Positions 1 to 6,138 of a stretch of DNA of 7,834 nucleotides are shown here, one piece after another. The notes beneath the pieces are model-generated. The model saw only the letters and a program-made list of their open reading frames with translations. It was not told the origin of the DNA and searched no databases. The DNA is from JBBQBQ01 sp038317685 (lineage in GTDB: Bacteria > Desulfobacterota > Desulfuromonadia > Desulfuromonadales > DDH964), in NCBI GenBank assembly GCA_038317685.1, contig JBBQBQ010000170.1:1-7834 (forward strand), given 5' to 3'. The position numbers and the translations under genes are program-made. Position 1 is the first letter of the stretch, and the number at the start of each line of letters is the position of its first letter.

Positions 1-35
1 GCATGGGCGCGGCGGGGATTTTCGAAAAAATGTAA
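1..35 (+). CDS. C-terminal tail of an upstream gene, probably a thiolase (partial)
   Basis: The frame starting at base 3 reads MGAAGIFEKM and then stops with TAA at 33-35; the gene begins outside the window. Thiolases (acetyl-CoA acyltransferases) typically end in a glycine-rich strand followed by a short I-F-E-(K/R) tail, and this ending fits that pattern. A thiolase directly upstream of an acyl-CoA dehydrogenase would also fit a beta-oxidation operon. Only about ten residues are visible, so the family call is a guess. That an upstream rightward frame ends here is itself only moderately supported. Confidence 0.35.
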   Translation, partial: MGAAGIFEKM

Positions 36-76
36 GGGAGTGATTCGTCACGTCCCCAGGCAGCCAAATTTCAATC

Positions 77-83
77 GAGGTGA
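77..83 (+). promoter_or_regulatory. Ribosome binding site that sets the acyl-CoA dehydrogenase start
   Basis: GAGGTGA lies 4 bases before the ATG at 88. The alternative in-frame GTG at 40 has a purine run (AAGGGAG) that reaches into the start codon itself, and it would add 16 residues (IRHVPRQPN...) that do not look like the family's N-terminus. The ATG at 88 is therefore preferred. Confidence 0.7.
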
Positions 84-87
84 ACTC

Positions 88-1866
88 ATGGCAGAACGGA
101 TTTACAAGGGCGGCGAGTATCTGGTCGCCGAAGTCACCAGCAGCGAAGTCTTCACTCCCGAAGATTTTTCCGATGAACAGAAACAGATTGCCGAAACGAC
201 CGAACAGTTCGTCACCAACGACATCCTCCCCTTCGCGGAGGAGATCGAACACCAGGACTTTTCAAAGGTTGTCGAGGGGATGCGCAAATGCGGAGAACTC
301 GGACTGCTGATGATCGATGCCCCGGAAGAGTACGGGGGGCTGGAACTCGACAAGGCGACCAGCATGCTGGTCGGCGAGAAGATCGGACCCTCCGGCTCCT
401 TCTCCGTCGCCTTCGCCGCCCATACCGGGATCGGCACCCTGCCGCTGATCTACTACGGCACCAAGGAGCAGAAGGATCAGTACCTGGGCAAGATCATCAG
501 CGGCGAATGGGTAGCCGCCTACTGCCTGACCGAGCCCGAATCGGGGAGCGACGCCCTCGGCGCCCGGGCCACGGCGACCCTTTCCGAGGATGGCAAGTTC
601 TACCTTCTGAACGGAACCAAGCAGTTCATCACCAACGGCAGCTTCGCCGACCTCTTCACGGTTTTCGCCAAGATCGACAAAGAGCACATTACCGCCTTTC
701 TGGTGGAGAAGACTTTTCCCGGTCTGGTGGTTGGCCCCGAGGAGAAGAAGCTCGGCATCAAGGGCTCCTCGACCACCCAGATCATCCTCGACAATTGCCG
801 GGTGCCGGTGGAGAACCTCCTCGGTGAGATCGGCAAAGGGCACAAGATCGCCTTCAACGTCCTCAACGTCGGGCGCTTCAAGCTCGGCGCCGGGGTCACC
901 GGCGCCGGCAAGATGGCGCTCGCGGTCGGCATAAAATACGCCAACGAGCGCAAGCAGTTCGGCCAGACCATCGGCTCCTTCGGCGCCATCCGCGAGAAGC
1001 TGGCCGACATGACCGCAGACCTCTTTGCCTCCGAGTCACTGGTCTACCGTTTGGCAGGCCTTCTCGACACCAAGCTGGCGACCATCGACAAGGGGCTCCC
1101 CAATTACTACGAGGAGTACCAGAAGGGGATCGAGGAATACGCCCCGGAGTGCGCCATTGCCAAGGTCTACTGCAGCGACGTGCTGGCCGAGGTGGTTGAC
1201 GAAGTGGTGCAGATTCATGGCGGCTACGGCTTCGTCAGCGAGTATCCGGCGGAGCGCTTCTACCGTGACGAGCGCATCAACCGCATCTTCGAAGGGACCA
1301 ACGAGATCAATCGCCTGCTGATCCCGGGGATGATCCTGCGCAAAGCAATGAAGGGGGAGCTGCCCATCCAGAAGGAAGCGATGAAGGCCTTCGAATCGCT
1401 GATGACACCTTCCTTCGAGGCGCCCGACGAGAGCCTCCCCTTCGCCCGGGAGCTGGCGCTGGTGCGGAACCTGAAGACGGTCTTTCTGATCCTCTCCGGC
1501 GCCGCGGTGCAGAAATACCAGGACGAGTTGGTCCACGAACAGGAGATTCTCCTCACCGCCGCTGATATGGCGATCCAGATCTTCGCCCTGGAAAGTGCGG
1601 TCCTGCGCTGCGCCAAAGTCTATCCCAAGGCGAGCGAGCGTAAACAGGCGCTCCTGGCGGCGGTGGCCCAAAGCTGCGCCTTTAGCTCCTGCGAGCGGTT
1701 CGCCACCGCAGCGCGGAAAGGAGCCTTCTTTGCCGAAGAAGGCGATACCCTGGCGATGATCAACAGCGGCATCCGCCGCTTCGTCAAATACGACGCCAGC
1801 GGCCTGTTACAGGCCAAGCGACATCTCGCCGAAGCGGCGTTGGAAGCCGAAAAGTACATCTTCTGA
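88..1866 (+). CDS. Acyl-CoA dehydrogenase, VLCAD/ACAD9-like long form (FadE/YusJ type)
   Basis: This FAD enzyme catalyses the first step of beta-oxidation, acyl-CoA to trans-2-enoyl-CoA, with electrons passed to EtfAB. The protein has 592 residues from the ATG at 88. The N-terminal helical domain is followed by the family signature YCLTEPESGSD (about 145-155), a beta-barrel domain, and the FAD-contact region ANERKQFG (about 285-292). QIHGGYGF (about 375-382) and RIFEGTNEI follow; the glutamate at about 402 is the expected catalytic base. A further 170-residue helical C-terminal extension gives the long form, as in VLCAD, ACAD9 and Bacillus YusJ (about 594 residues); short-chain enzymes are near 380. 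The opening (KGGEYLV...VFTPEDFSDEQ) also resembles the YusJ group. The hydrolase gene follows after 15 bases, implying cotranscription. Chain-length preference cannot be read from the sequence. No key residue is missing. Confidence 0.93.
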   Translation: MAERIYKGGEYLVAEVTSSEVFTPEDFSDEQKQIAETTEQFVTNDILPFAEEIEHQDFSKVVEGMRKCGELGLLMIDAPEEYGGLELDKATSMLVGEKIGPSGSFSVAFAAHTGIGTLPLIYYGTKEQKDQYLGKIISGEWVAAYCLTEPESGSDALGARATATLSEDGKFYLLNGTKQFITNGSFADLFTVFAKIDKEHITAFLVEKTFPGLVVGPEEKKLGIKGSSTTQIILDNCRVPVENLLGEIGKGHKIAFNVLNVGRFKLGAGVTGAGKMALAVGIKYANERKQFGQTIGSFGAIREKLADMTADLFASESLVYRLAGLLDTKLATIDKGLPNYYEEYQKGIEEYAPECAIAKVYCSDVLAEVVDEVVQIHGGYGFVSEYPAERFYRDERINRIFEGTNEINRLLIPGMILRKAMKGELPIQKEAMKAFESLMTPSFEAPDESLPFARELALVRNLKTVFLILSGAAVQKYQDELVHEQEILLTAADMAIQIFALESAVLRCAKVYPKASERKQALLAAVAQSCAFSSCERFATAARKGAFFAEEGDTLAMINSGIRRFVKYDASGLLQAKRHLAEAALEAEKYIF

Positions 1867-1881
1867 GCGGGCTTTAAGGGC

Positions 1882-2823
1882 ATGGCGATCCGGCAGCACA
1901 CTCTCCCCACCCCCTATACCGTCGGTCCGGTGCACTGCTACAGCGCCGAACTGGCCGGGGAACTGGTCCTCTTCGATACCGGGCCGCCGACCGCGGCGGC
2001 CCGGGAGGGGTTGGCCGGGGCCGTCGACCTGCGGCGGGTGCGGCATGTCTTTGTCACCCATTGTCACGTCGATCATTACGGTCTCCTCGATTGGCTCGGC
2101 ACCGATACCGAGGCGCAACTCTGGATCCCGGCCCGGGATGCCCAGCGTCTCTATCGCCATCAGGAGTGGCTCGAACGGTTGGGGGAGCTCCTGGCGGCGG
2201 TCGGTTTCGGTCCCGACTTCATCGACCCTTTCCGCCGGAATTTCGATGACGGCGAAATCCTTCCCCCTTTCCCGAGGGAACCGCAGGTCATCGAGGAGTC
2301 GGATGTGCCGCAGCGCCTCGGCCTGGAGATTCTCCCCTGCCCGGGCCATTCCCAGAGTGATCTGGTCTATTGCGGTGAGGACTGGGCGGTCACTGGCGAC
2401 GTGCTGCTGCGGGGGATCTTCCAGGCGCCCCTGCTCGATGTCGATCTGGTCGGCGGCGGCCGCTTCCGCAACTACGACGCCTACTGTGCCTCCCTGACCA
2501 ACCTCGCCCTCCTTCGCGGGCGGCGGGTCCTTCCAGGGCACCGGGAGGAGATCGAGGGGGTCGACGCGGGCATCCTCTTCTACGTCGGCAAGCTGCTGGA
2601 ACGGGCCGGGCGGCTCCGCGATCTGGAGGAGGAAAACCTCCCCCGGTTGGTCGAAATGCTCTTCGGCGACACCCTGACCAAGCCCTTTCACATCTTCATC
2701 AAGGCTTCGGAAATCATCTTTATGCACGACTTCCTGCAAGACCCCCGGCGGTTGCGGGAAGCTCTCGAAGCCATCGACCTCTTCACCCCCGTCGCCGTCG
2801 CCTACCGGAACGCCACCGCCTGA
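1882..2823 (+). CDS. Metallo-beta-lactamase-fold hydrolase
   Basis: This 313-residue protein is probably cytoplasmic (no signal peptide) and probably binds two zinc or iron ions. The opening strand (LPTPYTVGPVHCY, then LVLFDTGP at about 28-35) is the usual start of the fold. The metal-ligand motifs are complete: THCHVDH (H60, H62, D64, H65), PGHS (H156), TGD (D173) and PGH (H220). The tail from about 240 is helical and may form the small winged-helix-like domain seen in LACTB2-type members; that is inference. The substrate is unknown. Glyoxalase II-like, ribonuclease and acyl-CoA thioesterase activities all occur in this superfamily, and the operon context favours a CoA thioester. The start ATG has AAGGG only one base upstream, an unusually short spacing, but the next in-frame start would cut into the first strand. 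The gene lies 15 bases after the dehydrogenase and 40 before the reductase. Confidence 0.88.
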   Translation: MAIRQHTLPTPYTVGPVHCYSAELAGELVLFDTGPPTAAAREGLAGAVDLRRVRHVFVTHCHVDHYGLLDWLGTDTEAQLWIPARDAQRLYRHQEWLERLGELLAAVGFGPDFIDPFRRNFDDGEILPPFPREPQVIEESDVPQRLGLEILPCPGHSQSDLVYCGEDWAVTGDVLLRGIFQAPLLDVDLVGGGRFRNYDAYCASLTNLALLRGRRVLPGHREEIEGVDAGILFYVGKLLERAGRLRDLEEENLPRLVEMLFGDTLTKPFHIFIKASEIIFMHDFLQDPRRLREALEAIDLFTPVAVAYRNATA

Positions 2824-2863
2824 ACCGGACCTTTCGCCAATCTGCCTGTGTGGAGTTGCTCTC

Positions 2864-4858
2864 ATGTCCGACCCTCTCTTCGAACCGCTGTCGATCGGTC
2901 CTTTGCAGCTGAAAAACCGAATCGTCATGCCGGCGATGCATCTCAACATGTGCGCCGATTACCAGGTCACCGACCAGCTCTGCGCCTTTTACGCCGAGCG
3001 GGCTCGGGGCGGAGCGGGTTTGATCGTGACCGGCTATGCCACCGTCGATGAACTGGCCGGTCATCCCGCCCATATCGGCGCTCACCACGACCGCTTCCTG
3101 CCGGGGCTCTCCCGGCTGTCCCGGACCTTGCGGGACGGGGGGGCGGCCGGGGCGATGCAGCTCAACCATTCGGGGCGCTACAACTATTCGCTCCTGCTCG
3201 GCGGGCGGCAGCCGGTGGCTCCGTCGGCGGTGGTTTCGCGCTTGACCGGTGAGACCCCGCGGGAACTTTCCGAGGAGGAGATCGAGGCAATCATCGCCGC
3301 TTTTGCCGCCGCTTCCAAGCGGGTGGCCGCAGCCGGTTTCGAAGCCGTTGAAGTCTTGGCAGGGACCGGTTACCTGATCAGCAGCTTTCTCTCCCCCCTC
3401 ACCAACCAGCGCAGTGACGCCTGGGGCGGGAGCCCCGCGAAGCGGATGCGGTTCGGCTGCGAGGTGGTGGCGGCGGTGCAGCAGGCGAGCGGCCTGCCGG
3501 TTCTGGTCCGCGTCAACGGGCATGATTTCATGCCGGGCGGGATTGGTCGGGAAGTTCAGTCCAGCTTTGCCGTGGCCCTGGTTCAGGCCGGCGCCGCGGC
3601 CCTGAGCGTCAACGTCGGCTGGCACGAAGCGCAGATGCCGCAGATCGTCACCAAGGTGCCGCGCGGCGCCTTCGCTTACCTGGCTCGGGGAATCCGGGAA
3701 CGGGTCGCGGTCCCGGTCGTCGCCGGTCATCGCATCAACGATCCGGCCACGGCCCGGGCCCTGCTGAAAGAGGGATGGTGTGATCTGGTCGCCATGGGGA
3801 GGGCGCTGATCGCCGACCCGAACTTGCCGGAAAAGGCGCGGCAGGGGCGGGAGGAGGGGATTCGGCACTGCGTTGCCTGCGGCCAGGGTTGTTTCGACAA
3901 CCTGTTTCGACTGCATCACGTCGAATGCCTGTGCAATCCGCAGGTCGGCTACGAAGGGCGGGAGCCGGCGGCGCCGGTCGTGCCGCACCGGGTTCTGGTG
4001 GTCGGTGGTGGCGCCGGCGGCATGAGCGCCGCCCTGGCGGCCGCCCGCCGCGGGCATGCGGTGATCCTCTGTGAACGAAGCGCCCGGCTCGGCGGCCAGT
4101 TGGCGTTGGCGGGTGCCGCGCCGGGGCGGGGAGAATTCCGCCAGTTGGCGGTCGATCTGGAGCGGGAGCTCGCTGAGGCTGGGGTCGAAGTGCGGTTGAA
4201 CCGGACGGTCGATGCATCGCTGCTGCAGGAGTTGCGGCCCGATGCGGTGCTGCTCGCCAGCGGCGGCCAACCGGTGCGTCCACCGCTCCCCGGGGTCGAT
4301 GGCAGTCAGGTGGTGCAGGCCTGGGAGGTTCTCGCCGGAGGGGTCGAGACCGGGCGGAGGGTCGTGGTCATCGGGGGTGGGGCGGTCGGGGTCGAGACGG
4401 CGCTCCTCCTCGCCGAGGAAGGGACCCTGCCGGCCGAAACCCTCAAATTTCTGCTCGTCCATCGCGCCGAGGAACCGGAAGAACTCTGCCGGCTTGCCAC
4501 CCACGGGTCCAAACAGGTGACCGTGGTCGAACTGATCGACAAACTCGGCCAGAACTTCGGCCGGACCACCCGGTGGACGATGCTGCAGGATCTGGAACGC
4601 TATGGCGTGACGAGTCGCGTGTCCGCCGAAGTGATCGCCATCGAGCCCGAAGGAGTGCGGATCCGTTGCCGCGGCCAGGAAGAACTTCTCCCTGCCGACA
4701 GCGTGGTGCTGGCGGTCGGTACCCGGCCTGAGAACCCCCTGGCCGAAATCTGTGCGGGGCTCGGCATCCCCTGTACGCTGGTCGGCGACGCCCGGCGGCC
4801 GGGGCTGGTCTTCGATGCCGTGCACCAAGGCGACCAGGCGGGGAGAGAACTGGCATGA
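2864..4858 (+). CDS. fadH: 2,4-dienoyl-CoA reductase-like Fe-S flavoenzyme (FadH/Old Yellow Enzyme family)
   Basis: This 664-residue protein (E. coli FadH is about 670) has an FMN TIM barrel, a 4Fe-4S cluster and a FAD/NAD(P)H half. Residues 1-325 are the Old Yellow Enzyme barrel. The active-site pair known from FadH is present: Y170 in GTGYLIS and H254 in VGWHEAQMP. The cluster ligands follow the FadH pattern C-x2-C-x3-C-x11-C at C336, C339, C343 and C355. A first dinucleotide fold begins at VLVVGGGAGG (about 377-386) and a second at VVVIGGGAVG (about 500-509). The expected role is NAD(P)H-dependent reduction of 2,4-dienoyl-CoA during breakdown of unsaturated fatty acids. Related 2-enoate reductases and other NADH:flavin oxidoreductases share the layout, but the Tyr/His pair and cluster spacing favour the dienoyl-CoA reductase. 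GGAG sits 8 bases before the ATG. The gene overlaps the next by ATGA. Confidence 0.9.
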   Translation: MSDPLFEPLSIGPLQLKNRIVMPAMHLNMCADYQVTDQLCAFYAERARGGAGLIVTGYATVDELAGHPAHIGAHHDRFLPGLSRLSRTLRDGGAAGAMQLNHSGRYNYSLLLGGRQPVAPSAVVSRLTGETPRELSEEEIEAIIAAFAAASKRVAAAGFEAVEVLAGTGYLISSFLSPLTNQRSDAWGGSPAKRMRFGCEVVAAVQQASGLPVLVRVNGHDFMPGGIGREVQSSFAVALVQAGAAALSVNVGWHEAQMPQIVTKVPRGAFAYLARGIRERVAVPVVAGHRINDPATARALLKEGWCDLVAMGRALIADPNLPEKARQGREEGIRHCVACGQGCFDNLFRLHHVECLCNPQVGYEGREPAAPVVPHRVLVVGGGAGGMSAALAAARRGHAVILCERSARLGGQLALAGAAPGRGEFRQLAVDLERELAEAGVEVRLNRTVDASLLQELRPDAVLLASGGQPVRPPLPGVDGSQVVQAWEVLAGGVETGRRVVVIGGGAVGVETALLLAEEGTLPAETLKFLLVHRAEEPEELCRLATHGSKQVTVVELIDKLGQNFGRTTRWTMLQDLERYGVTSRVSAEVIAIEPEGVRIRCRGQEELLPADSVVLAVGTRPENPLAEICAGLGIPCTLVGDARRPGLVFDAVHQGDQAGRELA

Positions 4859-5376
4859 ACGGTTTCGCCCTCCTCCCCGGGCTGGTGGCCAAGGCCCGCC
4901 GTTCCCGCTTCTGGCTCGGGGTGTTGAACCAGCTCCTCGGCCGGCTGATCCCCTTCAACCGGCCCCACGGGTTCCGGGTCGCCGCCATCGAGACGGACCG
5001 GGTCCGTACCCTCGCGCCCTACCGGCGGCGCAACTTCAACCACGTCCGGGGCCTCCATGCCTGCGGCATCGCCACTGTGGCCGAATTCTCCGCCGGGCTG
5101 CTCCTTTTGACCAGGCTCGATCCGACCCGCTTCCGCTTGTTGATGGCCGGGCTGGAAGTCGAGTACCTCTACCAGGGGCGAAGCGACCTGACCGCCGAGA
5201 CGATCCTCGACCAGGTGCGCCTGGAGAAGGACATCCTGGAACCTCTGGCGGCGACCGGGACCCTGGTCAAGACCTTGGAGACCAACGTCAGCGATCGGCA
5301 GGGGAATCTGGTGGCGCGGGCCCGTACCACCTGGCAGATCAAGGACTGGGAGCTGGTCAGGACGCGGACCGCCTGA
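4855..5376 (+). CDS. DUF4442-type hotdog-fold protein, possible acyl-CoA thioesterase
   Basis: This 173-residue protein looks like the DUF4442 branch of the hotdog-fold thioesterases. The helix-turn region NHVRGLHACGIATVAEFSAG (about 62-81) matches the group's central helix, where the N-H-x3-x-H-A pattern and a downstream E-x-x-A-G are typical; H68 and E77 are candidate active-site residues. The rest alternates strands, with a late NLVARARTTWQIKDW strand as in PaaI-like proteins. There is no signal peptide. The start ATG overlaps the reductase stop (ATGA), with GGGAGAG 7 bases upstream, so translation is probably coupled to the reductase. The likely job is hydrolysis of a CoA thioester or binding of an acyl-CoA. 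No DUF4442 activity is known to me that would fix the substrate. It is the last gene of the rightward block. Confidence 0.8.
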   Translation: MNGFALLPGLVAKARRSRFWLGVLNQLLGRLIPFNRPHGFRVAAIETDRVRTLAPYRRRNFNHVRGLHACGIATVAEFSAGLLLLTRLDPTRFRLLMAGLEVEYLYQGRSDLTAETILDQVRLEKDILEPLAATGTLVKTLETNVSDRQGNLVARARTTWQIKDWELVRTRTA

Positions 5377-5393
5377 GTGCCACTGGGAGGCGG
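5369..5393 (+). other. GC-rich hairpin at the end of the rightward operon
   Basis: CCGCCT (5369-5374) pairs with AGGCGG (5388-5393) around a 13-base loop that can form a further AGT/ACT step. It spans the stop codon of the hotdog gene. No T-run follows, so it is not a standard intrinsic terminator. The convergent gap 5377-5486 shows no better candidate in either direction. Confidence 0.3.
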
Positions 5394-5486
5394 CGCAGGC
5401 GGGTGAGGCCGGTCCATAGGCGCGGGGCGAGGCGGGGTTGACGGGGGCTGCCGTTGCGGGTCCGGTCCTGGGGGTAACCGTCAGCT

Positions 5487-5897
5487 TCAGGAGATTGGAT
5501 CGAGCTCGCCGCGCAGGATAGCCAGGATGCGTTGCCGATAGTCGACGATCTCGTTGCGCAGGGAGGCGAGGTTGGCGATCTTGGTGTCGACCATGCCGAT
5601 GTGGTGATCGAGGATTTCGAGAAGCTTGGGGGTGAGAGGGCCGAACTGCTGGTCCTGGGTGTCGAAATTATTGGCCAGATCCTGCATTTCGTTGAGGGTA
5701 ATCCCCAACTCCTTGAGTTTGAGGATGAACTTCAGGCGCAGAAGGTCGGAACGGTGATACATGCGGGTTCCCCCGCCGAGCCGTTCGGTGGGCCCCATCA
5801 GCCCGATTTCCTCGTAATAGCGGATGGTCCGGGTGGTAATGGCGAGCCGCTTGGCGACTTCGCCGATCTGAATCGGGGCCTGGTTGGCTGCATCCAT
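5487..5897 (-). CDS. MerR-family transcriptional regulator, cysteine-free, LiuR-like
   Basis: This 136-residue DNA-binding protein has the MerR layout. The winged helix-turn-helix is at about 9-30 (IQIGEVAKRLAITTRTIRYY), followed by the EEIGL segment, the wing at about 41-55 (GGGTRMYHRSDLLRL), and a long helix at about 92-128 that would form the dimer coiled coil. The protein contains no cysteine, so it lacks the ligands of metal sensors (CueR, MerR) and the SoxR iron-sulfur cluster. A small organic effector such as an acyl-CoA is more likely. Regulators of this short MerR type (LiuR and relatives) control branched-chain and fatty-acid oxidation genes in other proteobacteria. It points left into the beta-oxidation operon and is divergent from the Fe-S oxidoreductase gene. 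AAAGGGGAA precedes the ATG with good spacing. The effector is inferred, not seen. Confidence 0.9.
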   Translation of the reverse strand: MDAANQAPIQIGEVAKRLAITTRTIRYYEEIGLMGPTERLGGGTRMYHRSDLLRLKFILKLKELGITLNEMQDLANNFDTQDQQFGPLTPKLLEILDHHIGMVDTKIANLASLRNEIVDYRQRILAILRGELDPIS

Positions 5898-5905
5898 GGG
5901 ATTCC

Positions 5906-5915
5906 CCTTTACGTA
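5906..5915 (+). promoter_or_regulatory. Half-operator copy beside the MerR gene start
   Basis: CCTTTACGTA repeats exactly ten bases of the palindromic operator at 6045-6066, here 8 bases upstream of the regulator's start codon. It keeps the TACGTA core, but the far arm diverges (ACTAAC instead of AAAG). Binding here would act on the regulator's own message start and suggests autoregulation. Caution: on the minus strand the AAAGG part is also the ribosome binding site, so part of the match is constrained by translation. Confidence 0.4.
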
Positions 5916-5934
5916 CTAACTAGAAATTTTTTAA

Positions 5935-5963
5935 TCAATACCACCAAGAAAAAAAAGTGTCAA
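5935..5963 (-). promoter_or_regulatory. Probable sigma-70 promoter of the MerR gene
   Basis: Read leftward, a perfect TTGACA (5963-5958) is followed after 17 bases by TATTGA (5940-5935), with a TGG just before it resembling an extended -10. The -10 matches consensus weakly, but its spacing is ideal. The spacer contains a T8 run. The predicted transcript would begin near 5928, about 30 bases before the start codon. Confidence 0.55.
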
Positions 5964-5997
5964 CCAAAATTTGTTATGAATGTAACTGAAAATAAAG

Positions 5998-6012
5998 GAA
6001 ATTTTAAATTTC
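5998..6012. repeat. 15-base perfect inverted repeat in the divergent intergenic region
   Basis: GAAATTTTAAATTTC is symmetric around the T at 6005, with two more matching pairs outside a G-T step. It lies about midway between the two predicted promoters. The surrounding 140 bases (5921-6060) are about 24 percent GC by hand count, so an AT palindrome of this size is less surprising than elsewhere. It could be a site for a second regulator or simply part of a bendable AT tract. Confidence 0.4.
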
Positions 6013-6017
6013 TTTAG

Positions 6018-6029
6018 TTTTCGGTAAAG
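6018..6029. promoter_or_regulatory. Possible second, weaker operator
   Basis: TTTTCGGTAAAG matches the 12-base core of the main operator (CTTTACGTAAAG) at 9 of 12 positions. Its centre is 32 bases from the main site's centre, close to three helical turns, so two bound dimers could sit on the same face of the DNA just upstream of the -35 box. The match is imperfect in the central four bases, so support is modest. Confidence 0.3.
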
Positions 6030-6044
6030 GTGTTTTATTTTTCA

Positions 6045-6066
6045 TTGACCTTTACGTAAAGATTAA
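6045..6066. promoter_or_regulatory. Probable MerR-type operator
   Basis: The core CTTTACGTAAAG (6050-6061) is a perfect 12-base palindrome. Extending it to 22 bases keeps 9 of 11 symmetric pairs, with outer TT and AA arms. It sits within the -35 to -10 interval of the downstream promoter, the position used by MerR-family proteins. Part of it recurs near the regulator's own start. Confidence 0.6.
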
Positions 6067-6073
6067 ATATAAC
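6045..6073 (+). promoter_or_regulatory. Sigma-70-like promoter of the Fe-S oxidoreductase gene
   Basis: TTGACC (6045-6050, five of six consensus) is followed after 17 bases by TATAAC (6068-6073, five of six). A transcript would begin near 6080, leaving a leader of about 59 bases. The 17-base spacing is already optimal, unlike the 19-20 base spacers that classical MerR activators untwist. A regulator bound in this spacer would therefore more likely repress. Confidence 0.65.
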
Positions 6074-6138
6074 CTTGGGCATGGTTGTCTGTTGAAAAGC
6101 TCAGGGAGACCGGCTTTAGGTTGGGAGGATCGACCGGC

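Noticed and set aside
40..87. GTG start giving a longer acyl-CoA dehydrogenase
   Set aside because: The upstream purine run reaches into the start codon and the extra 16 residues do not resemble the family; the ATG at 88 has its own ribosome binding site.
1807..2949. Leftward open frame of 380 codons opposite the MBL gene
   Set aside because: It spans three rightward genes' boundaries, has biased composition and no motif; the MBL frame carries all metal ligands.
2783..4828. Leftward open frame of 681 codons opposite the FadH-like gene
   Set aside because: It is antisense to a gene with full catalytic and cluster motifs. Its translation is rich in Arg, Pro, Gly, Asp and His with no recognisable domain, typical of a shadow frame in GC-rich DNA.
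5377..5486. Intrinsic terminator between the convergent operon and MerR gene
   Set aside because: Only short GC hairpins (5369-5393; a GACGG/CCGTC pair at 5440-5482 with a long loop) and no T-run on either strand, so termination here cannot be claimed.
5532..6017. Rightward open frame of 161 codons opposite the MerR gene
   Set aside because: The opposite strand encodes a convincing MerR protein with a good ribosome binding site. This frame ends in AT-rich intergenic sequence with lysine/asparagine-rich nonsense.
6108..6138. Direct repeat GACCGGC flanking the ribosome binding site of the Fe-S gene as a regulatory element
   Set aside because: Seven bases in GC-rich leader sequence, with no stable competing hairpin or known riboswitch pattern; likely chance.
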